This document shows, piece by piece, positions 23,041-28,646 of a stretch of DNA of 28,646 nt (positions are counted from its first letter, which is position 1; every line of letters starts with the position of its first letter). The notes beneath the pieces were generated by a model, which was not told the DNA's origin, searched no databases, and was given only the letters and a program-made list of their open reading frames with translations. Made by a program: the position numbers and the translations under genes. This DNA comes from Gemmataceae bacterium. Lineage in GTDB: Bacteria > Planctomycetota > Planctomycetia > Gemmatales > Gemmataceae. The stretch is from assembly GCA_020847555.1 (NCBI GenBank), contig JADLBT010000130.1:1-28646 (forward strand), given 5' to 3'.

Positions 23041-23959
23041 CCTGCCGGTTCTGCTCGACCGTTTCCGCCGGGGCGATCGCCTGGCCCTGGCGCGCCTGCT
23101 CAGCCTGGCGGCCCGGGGGGAGGCGCTCGCCGAGATCCGCACGGCGCTCGGCCCGGCCGCGCAGCCCGCTCTCGTCGTCGCGCTCACTGGCGGCGGCGGG
23201 GTTGGGAAAAGCACCCTGATCGGCAAGCTCATCGATCACGTGCGCGGCCAGAACCTGAAGGTCGCGGTGCTCGCCTGCGATCCGCAGAGCCCTCTCAGCG
23301 GCGGCGCCCTGCTCGGCGACCGCTTTCGCATGCCCGGCCGCGCGGACGATGACGGCGTCTTCATCCGCAGCCTGGCCGCCCTCTCCGGCCGCGGTGCCGT
23401 CGCCGAGCACCTCGACGTGATGGTGCGCCTGCTGGAGGCGTTCGGATTCGACGTCGTCCTGATCGAGACGGTCGGCGCCGGCCAGGGCGACACGGCGGTA
23501 CGCGATCTGGCGGACGTCGTCGTGCTGCTGCTCCAGCCCGAGACGGGCGACGACCTGCAGTGGGAGAAGGCGGGCGTGCTGGAGGTCGCCGACGTGGTGG
23601 TGATCCACAAGGCCGACCTGCCCGGCGCCGGACAGGCCGCCGCCCAGGTGCGTGCCTCGCTCGACCTGGTGGGCACGCGAAACGTGCCGGTGGTGCTCGT
23701 CAGCTCGCGCGCCGGGCAGGGGTTCGCGGAACTGTGGCAGGCGATCCGGACCAGCCCGCGCCGCCGCGGGGAGGGGGACGCCGACCGCGAACTCCTCTCC
23801 CTTGCCCAGGAAGTGCTGGCCGCGCGGTTCCGGCAAGCCCGCGCCGGTGGTGACGCCGGGCTGACCCAATTGCTCGATCGGCGGCGACAGGGCAGCCTCG
23901 CCGACGCGGACTCCGCCGCGGCCGTCCTCCGACTCCTCGCCCGGGACGAGCCCCACTGA
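23033..23959 (+). CDS. meaB: MeaB/ArgK-type G3E GTPase, mutase chaperone
   Basis: The 308-aa GTPase belongs to the G3E family that loads, gates and repairs B12 in acyl-CoA mutases. The P-loop GGGGVGKST is at about residues 53-61, ACDPQSP near 81, ETVGAGQGD near 144, and the guanine-specificity motif HKAD near 186. The C-terminal helical part (ELLSLAQEVLAARFRQARA) is the usual dimerisation region. Its start overlaps the small-subunit gene by 8 bp, so it is translated in the same operon; this supports the mutase assignment of the whole cluster. Confidence 0.92.
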   Translation: MPDLPVLLDRFRRGDRLALARLLSLAARGEALAEIRTALGPAAQPALVVALTGGGGVGKSTLIGKLIDHVRGQNLKVAVLACDPQSPLSGGALLGDRFRMPGRADDDGVFIRSLAALSGRGAVAEHLDVMVRLLEAFGFDVVLIETVGAGQGDTAVRDLADVVVLLLQPETGDDLQWEKAGVLEVADVVVIHKADLPGAGQAAAQVRASLDLVGTRNVPVVLVSSRAGQGFAELWQAIRTSPRRRGEGDADRELLSLAQEVLAARFRQARAGGDAGLTQLLDRRRQGSLADADSAAAVLRLLARDEPH

Positions 23960-24121
23960 TGGGGGAGCAGAGATAACCAGCTGCTGATAGCTCCAGGCGA
24001 ACCGCTCTATTGCTCGTCCGCGTTTCACCGACTGGGCCGATTCTGCCGATAGGAAGGGGGAGGCGCGACCTGGGGACTCGTTCCAGGCTCGTGCTGCGCG
24101 ACCCGGCATGGAGGCCCGGAG

Positions 24122-25189
24122 ATGGCAGGGATACTGGGGAAGCGGTGGTGGCTCCGGCGGGCTGGGTTGGCGGTCATGCTGGCGGCGCTGGCGTCCGCCG
24201 GGTGTACCAGCGGCGGCACCCAGTTCACCCTCTTCCCCCAGCGGGAAGTGCTGACCGATTCGGCCAGGATGCTGCGGGCAGCGTCCGGGCCGCACCCGCT
24301 GCCCCTCCCGCGCGAGCTGGATCAACGGGTTCTGCCGGCTTACGTGGTCGAGCCGGGTGACGTGCTGCTCGTCCAGCCGGCCGACCTGGACTCGCCGGTG
24401 CAGATCCCCGGCGATCAGCCGGTGCTGCTCGACGGCACGATCCACCTCGGCCGGTACGGCCAGGTCGTCGTCGCCGGCAAGACGGTCCCCCAGATCGAGC
24501 AGCTTGTCCGCTCGACCATCCAGGCGCACGTCAAGGACGTCGGCCCGATCGTGGTCCGCCTCGTGACGCGCCTCAGCAAGGTGTACTACGTCCTGGGCGA
24601 GGTGAACGCCCCCGGCGCCTTCCCCCTGCAGGGGCGCGAGACGGTGCTCGACGGCATCATCGCGGCCGGCGGGCTGACGGACCGGGCGTCGCGGCGCAAC
24701 ATCATCCTCAGCCGGCCGACCGGCCCGAACCACTGCCGTATCGTGTTGCCGGTCTGCTATCGCGACATCGTGCAGATCGGCGATACGACGACCAACTACC
24801 AGCTCGCCCCGGGGGACCGCATCTTTGTCCCCGGCCGGACCCTGTTCGAGGATCTCTGCCCGCGGCGCCAGGAGTGCCCGCCCTGCGGCGGTCCGCACGC
24901 CCCGTGCGACCTCGGCGGGCACGCGCTGGACGTGCCCCACGCTCCCGTCGAGGCTCCCGTTCCGTCGGGCGCCCTCATGCTGCCCCCGGTGGGCCAGATC
25001 GTGCCTCCGGCTGGTGCGGGTCAGACGGCTACCCCGGTTGCCAGGCTGGATGTCGTGGCACAGACCGGCGTGAAGGCGGCCCCGGCCGCGCAGGTGACCT
25101 ACCCGGCCTACGGCAGGCCGGAGCACCATCCGGCGCCGCCCGTTTGCACGGAAGAGTTTCCGCGAAACGCGAGCCTGCGGGCGCCCTGA
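24122..25189 (+). CDS. Wza-like polysaccharide export lipoprotein
   Basis: This 355-aa secreted protein is a polysaccharide biosynthesis/export (Poly_export) protein with an SLBB domain. A basic N-terminus and hydrophobic segment end ALASAGC, with probable lipidated Cys28 (the lipobox has Ser at -3, slightly off consensus). YVVEPGDVLLVQPADLDSPV at about 75-94 opens the export domain, LLDGTIHLGRYGQVVVAGKT and VYYVLGEVNAPGAFPL follow, and LAPGDRIFVPGRTLFEDL closes the conserved part near residue 245. The remaining 110 residues are Pro/Ala/Val-rich and begin with a cysteine cluster (CPRRQECPPCGGPHAPC). It stands alone: no Wzc-like kinase or glycosyltransferase is next to it. The start has GGAGG about 11 nt upstream. 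Confidence 0.85.
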   Translation: MAGILGKRWWLRRAGLAVMLAALASAGCTSGGTQFTLFPQREVLTDSARMLRAASGPHPLPLPRELDQRVLPAYVVEPGDVLLVQPADLDSPVQIPGDQPVLLDGTIHLGRYGQVVVAGKTVPQIEQLVRSTIQAHVKDVGPIVVRLVTRLSKVYYVLGEVNAPGAFPLQGRETVLDGIIAAGGLTDRASRRNIILSRPTGPNHCRIVLPVCYRDIVQIGDTTTNYQLAPGDRIFVPGRTLFEDLCPRRQECPPCGGPHAPCDLGGHALDVPHAPVEAPVPSGALMLPPVGQIVPPAGAGQTATPVARLDVVAQTGVKAAPAAQVTYPAYGRPEHHPAPPVCTEEFPRNASLRAP

Positions 25190-25249
25190 AAGAGACCGGC
25201 GGCCACATTACGGAGAAGCAGGATCCGAAGGGAGGCCGGCCCGTCTTCT

Positions 25250-25276
25250 CCCCCCTTCCCTCGCAGGGAAGGGGGG
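25250..25276. repeat. Perfect 12-bp inverted repeat after the export gene
   Basis: CCCCCCTTCCCT (25250-25261) pairs perfectly with 25265-25276 around a CGC loop. No T-run follows. Together with the CCCCTGGTGG-containing stretch at 25301-25330 it fills the gap between the convergent export and cytochrome genes, and may act as a transcription barrier or be a dispersed repeat. Confidence 0.6.
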
Positions 25277-25358
25277 CCGGGGGGTTAGGTTTTCGCCCCA
25301 CCCCTCCCCCCTGGTGGTGAAGGGAGAGGAGGAAGAACCAGACGCCCTCACCGCCGCG

Positions 25359-28300
25359 CTACTGGCACGCCTTGAGGAACGCGACCAGGTCGGCGAGTTC
25401 CTGCGGTGTCAGCTGCTGGTCGAGGCCGGACGGCATCACCGACACCCGGCCCGGGCGCATGTCGTCGATCTCCTCGCGGCCCAGGCGCACCTCCTGATCC
25501 GGCCCCGTCGCCAGCACCACCTCGTCCGGGCCGCCAGGCCGGCGCACCCCGCTGAACGAGCGCCCATCGTGCGTCGCCACCACCATCGGCTCGTACCCCT
25601 GGACGAAGCTGGCGCTGGGGAAGACGATCGATTCGAGCAAATCGCGCTCGGTCCGGATGCGGCCGATGCGCGTCAGGTCCGGCCCGGTCTTGCCGCCCAG
25701 GTAGCCGATCGTGTGACACGAGACGCAGGCCGCCTTCGGGTGGTTGAACACCGCCTGGCCGCGCCGCACGTCGCCGCCGCCGAGCGAGCCGACGAGCTGC
25801 TCCAGCCGCACCTTCTGCTTGCCCGCGTCGGTATCGAGCGTCGTCAGCAGCCGCTCCGCCTCCTCGCGGATGGGCGCGTCGAACTTCGCCAGGCGGGCGC
25901 GCACCTGGTCCGGCCGCAGGCCGGCGCGAGCGAGCGACGCCTTCAGCGCCCCGAGCAGCGCCCGCCCCACCGCCGCGTCGGCCGATTGACCGAACGCATC
26001 GAGCAGCCGGCCGGCCTCCATCGGCCCCGCCCCCTTCAGCGCGTCCGTCAGCTGGAGGAGTTGGCCGCGCGTCAGCCGCGCCTGCGCCAGCGCGTCGGCC
26101 GCGAGAGCGCGTTCTGTTACCGGGCGGTCGGGGCGCACCTGCTCCATCAGAAACGCGAAGAGGGCCGGCTCGACCTTCGGCAGCCCGCCGGGGAGGGCCG
26201 CCAGGGCGCCGAGCCGCGCCGGCGCCGGAGCCTTTCCGGTGCGGCCGACATGGAGGAGCGCCTGCCTCAGCCGGGCGGGCGGCTGCTTCGGCAGGCGCAG
26301 CGAGCGCACCGCCGTGACGGCCTCGCCCAGGACCGCGCCGCTATCACCTTCCAGCACCAGGGCCAGGCCGTCGAGCCACGCTGGCGGCGCCTGCTTGAGC
26401 TCCGCGCGGGCCATCGCACGCAGGGCAACCTGGCGTACCCGGGCGGATGCGGCGCGGTCGCGGAGCTGCTCGGCCAGCAGTTCCTGCACCGCGGGCGACC
26501 GGGCCAGGCGGGCCAGTTGCTGCGCCAGGTCGTCCTGCTCGGCCGCGCCCAGGTCCGGCGCCGCGAGGCGATCCCGCAGGAAGCCGGAGAGGGTCGAGCC
26601 CCACTCCGCATGCCGGCCGGCGATCCACCAGGCGGTTTCCTTCAGCTTCCCGTCACGCGCCGCCAACTCCTTCGTGACCGCCGCGGTCGCGAGCTTGCCC
26701 TTTTCCATCTGATCGAGGGCAACGAGGGCGGCGCGGCGCGTGTGCGGGCTTACGCTCTTCAGGCCGGCGGCAGTCGCTTCCGGGTTGCCGATCTCGATGA
26801 GCGCGTAGGTGAGCGAGTGTTCGAGCATCCGATCGGCCGGCTCGGCGGTCGCCGCGAGCAGGTCCGGCACCGCCGCCCGGTCCCCGATGCGGCCGAGCGC
26901 CTCGGCGGCGGCCCGGCGATTCTGCGCCGAGGGGCCGCGGAGTACCGACAGCAGCGCCGACACCGCCTCGGCGTCGCGCCGGACGCTGACGGAGTGCAGC
27001 GCGACCTGGCGCACCGTCTCGTCCGCGTCGGCCAGGGCGGCACGCACCGCCGCACAGGCGCGAGCGGTGTCGATGCGGGTCGCGGCCCAGACGGCGTGCT
27101 GCCGGGCGACCGGCACGCGGCCGGCGCGGAGTACTGCCTCCAGGGCAGGCACGGCATCATCCTTCCTGCGACTCAGTTCCTGCACCGCGCGCCGCCGCAC
27201 CGCCGGCCGCGCGTCGCCGAGCAGCTTCGCCAGCTCGCCGGGCTGCATGGCGGCCCACGCCAGCTGCAGCCCGCGCGGATCCTCGACGCGCAGCGCCCCG
27301 GTGCGGCGGACCCGGTAGATGGCGCCGAGGACGTCCGGCTTGACCAGCTGCGACGTCGGGCAGCACAGCTTGTACCAGCCGCCGGTATCGACGACAAGCA
27401 AACTGCCGTCGGCGTCCTCGATCACGTCGGTCGGGTGGAAGTCCTTGCTGTCGGAGACGAGGAAATCCTCGTCGCGCGAGGTGAAGGTGGCGCCGTCCGG
27501 CGTCAGGACGTGGCGCGTAACCTTCTGGAGGTTGAACAGGGCGGCGAACAGGTTGTCCCGATACTCCGGGCCGAACGCCTCCGACTCGTAGCGCATAAGG
27601 CCGGCCGGCGCGGCGGGGCCGAGGTGGGTCAGGACCGGCAGGAGGGCCGGCGACGTCCACGGATGTTCATACACGACGTCGTGGTCCTTCCCGTAGACGC
27701 CGCCGTAGACCGCGTGGACGAGGCCGTCACGCTTGCCGCCGCCAGGATACTGGAAGAACGTCGTGGTGAAGATCCGTTCGCCGCCGGGAGTGAACGCGAC
27801 ATCGACCGGATTGTCCATCCCGCCTGTCATGACCGGCTCGACGCCGGTGCCGTCGGGCCGGGCGCGGAAGATGTGGGCGGCGCGGGTGACGAGCGGCGCC
27901 CGCCCCGGACGCGGGTAGGTCTGCTTCGCGAACGCTCCCTTGCACCAGTAAATCCACCCGTCCGGTCCGGCATACGGACCGTGCAGATCGTTGGCGCAGC
28001 CGGTCAGGGTCTTGCCCTGGAACCACTCGGTGCGCTCGTCGGCGATGCCGTCGCCATCGATGTCGGTGAGCTTCCAGATGCTCGGCGGGGCGGCCACGTA
28101 GACCGACCCGTCGAGCCACATCACCCCTTCGGGGAACATCATGCGGTCGGCGAAGATGATCCCCTTGTCGAACTTCCCGTCGCGGTCGGTGTCGGTGAGG
28201 CGAACGACGCGGTGCGGCCGCTTCTTGACCTGAATCGCGACCGGCTCGTTCGACCCGGACGAATCGGAGACGTAAAGGCGGCCCTGCTCGTCGAAGTCGG

Positions 28301-28481
28301 CGCCGATGGGCCGGTCCACGAGCGGCGGGCCGGCGACGAGTTCGATGGTGAAGCCGGCCGGCAGGGTGAAGGTGTGGCCGTTGAGGCGGACCCTGTTGGG
28401 CTGCGGGGCGGTTGGCCCGGCGGACAGGAGAAACGACGCGGTGGGGAGGAGCAGGACGCTCACCAGGGCCAGGCATCTCAC
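25359..28481 (-). CDS. Secreted PVC-type dehydrogenase/HEAT/cytochrome c protein
   Basis: The 1040-aa protein has three parts. After a signal peptide (VRCLALVSVLLLPTASFLLS) comes a beta-propeller, sorbosone/glucose-dehydrogenase-like domain (about residues 30-390) with LPAGFTIELVAGPPLVDRPI, DFDEQGRLYVSD, NDLHGPYAGPDGWIYW, and HPTDVIEDADGSLLVVDTGG. A long run of HEAT-like helical repeats follows (about 400-850; for example ALEAVLRAGRVPVARQHAVW and AAAEALGRIGDRAAVPDLLA). The end is a cytochrome c domain with CVSCH (Cys919, Cys922, His923) and a likely distal Met in VSVMPSGL near 1016. This is the Pirellula/Verrucomicrobium pattern of extracytoplasmic haem enzymes. The GTG at 28481 has GGAGA 7-8 nt upstream and places the signal peptide at the N-terminus; an upstream GTG at 28538 is less likely. 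The substrate is unknown. Confidence 0.9.
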   Translation of the reverse strand: MRCLALVSVLLLPTASFLLSAGPTAPQPNRVRLNGHTFTLPAGFTIELVAGPPLVDRPIGADFDEQGRLYVSDSSGSNEPVAIQVKKRPHRVVRLTDTDRDGKFDKGIIFADRMMFPEGVMWLDGSVYVAAPPSIWKLTDIDGDGIADERTEWFQGKTLTGCANDLHGPYAGPDGWIYWCKGAFAKQTYPRPGRAPLVTRAAHIFRARPDGTGVEPVMTGGMDNPVDVAFTPGGERIFTTTFFQYPGGGKRDGLVHAVYGGVYGKDHDVVYEHPWTSPALLPVLTHLGPAAPAGLMRYESEAFGPEYRDNLFAALFNLQKVTRHVLTPDGATFTSRDEDFLVSDSKDFHPTDVIEDADGSLLVVDTGGWYKLCCPTSQLVKPDVLGAIYRVRRTGALRVEDPRGLQLAWAAMQPGELAKLLGDARPAVRRRAVQELSRRKDDAVPALEAVLRAGRVPVARQHAVWAATRIDTARACAAVRAALADADETVRQVALHSVSVRRDAEAVSALLSVLRGPSAQNRRAAAEALGRIGDRAAVPDLLAATAEPADRMLEHSLTYALIEIGNPEATAAGLKSVSPHTRRAALVALDQMEKGKLATAAVTKELAARDGKLKETAWWIAGRHAEWGSTLSGFLRDRLAAPDLGAAEQDDLAQQLARLARSPAVQELLAEQLRDRAASARVRQVALRAMARAELKQAPPAWLDGLALVLEGDSGAVLGEAVTAVRSLRLPKQPPARLRQALLHVGRTGKAPAPARLGALAALPGGLPKVEPALFAFLMEQVRPDRPVTERALAADALAQARLTRGQLLQLTDALKGAGPMEAGRLLDAFGQSADAAVGRALLGALKASLARAGLRPDQVRARLAKFDAPIREEAERLLTTLDTDAGKQKVRLEQLVGSLGGGDVRRGQAVFNHPKAACVSCHTIGYLGGKTGPDLTRIGRIRTERDLLESIVFPSASFVQGYEPMVVATHDGRSFSGVRRPGGPDEVVLATGPDQEVRLGREEIDDMRPGRVSVMPSGLDQQLTPQELADLVAFLKACQ

Positions 28482-28646
28482 GGTGGAGTCTCCGGGGGCG
28501 CAAGGTACGAGTCGGCCGGCGCAGCTCCGGAACGGCACGGCCGGTCGCCCCCGATCTTACTCCTGGCCAGACACTGCCGCAAGGATCAGTCGGAAGTGGT
28601 GTCAGGGATGGGACCGGCGGCGCCTGGGTTTCCCTGTGCAGCCGTG

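Noticed and set aside
25250..25330. Rho-independent terminator between the export and cytochrome genes
   Set aside because: The stem is perfect, but no T-run follows on either strand, so it is listed as an inverted repeat only.
1..28646. CRISPR arrays, rRNA or tRNA genes, transposases, integrases
   Set aside because: I found no regularly spaced direct repeats, no tRNA or rRNA consensus elements, and no transposase or integrase motif in any convincing frame.

Overview
This window looks like chromosomal DNA of a planctomycete, most likely of the Gemmata type (Gemmataceae). The reasons are the very high GC content, the large secreted protein at the right end (beta-propeller dehydrogenase-like domain, HEAT-like repeats, C-terminal cytochrome c in the Pirellula/Verrucomicrobium style), a futalosine-pathway menaquinone enzyme, a Uma2-family nuclease, and many G/C-rich palindromes between genes. 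The taxonomic call is inference from gene content; there is no rRNA in the window.

Layout, left to right. (1) 1-3110: a 21-bp-arm palindrome, a cystathionine beta-synthase with a regulatory CBS pair, then pyrH and frr, with a terminator-like hairpin over the frr stop. (2) 3166-3820: a two-gene cassette resembling a toxin-antitoxin pair, whose second gene is broken by one missing G. (3) 3839-7299: a HIT-family hydrolase divergent from a divergent RNase HII-like protein, an RsbW-like ATPase, and a class I/II aminotransferase with a strong leader dyad. (4) 7644-10254: what is left of a [NiFe]-hydrogenase accessory cluster. It holds a truncated small protein, the decayed C-terminus of a DUF6084-like gene, an intact 344-aa companion protein, and hypA-hypB. 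Hydrogenase structural genes are not in the window. Two large palindromes flank hypAB, and one supplies the hypB stop codon. (5) 10268-16273: a small lipoprotein, ileS, mqnE (menaquinone via futalosine) and a membrane-anchored unknown. (6) 16482-18669: a PilZ protein convergent with a two-gene ABC-2-type exporter. (7) 18884-23959: an acyl-CoA block with thiolase, a remnant of a metallophosphatase, a B12-dependent acyl-CoA mutase large subunit, an inserted Uma2 gene, the B12-binding small subunit and the MeaB-type chaperone GTPase. (8) 24122-28481: a Wza-like polysaccharide export lipoprotein and the large cytochrome c/HEAT protein.

The points that most deserve a second look are these. The mutase carries Phe80/Gln198, the isobutyryl-CoA mutase pair, where methylmalonyl-CoA mutase has Tyr/Arg, so the usual annotation would probably be wrong. 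The hydrogenase cluster shows an apparent deletion that still preserves the ATGA stop/start overlap with the next gene. The toxin-like gene is split by a G-run frameshift. No complete, clearly new defence or signalling system is visible; the unusual material is mostly decayed accessory genes and palindromic elements among ordinary housekeeping genes.
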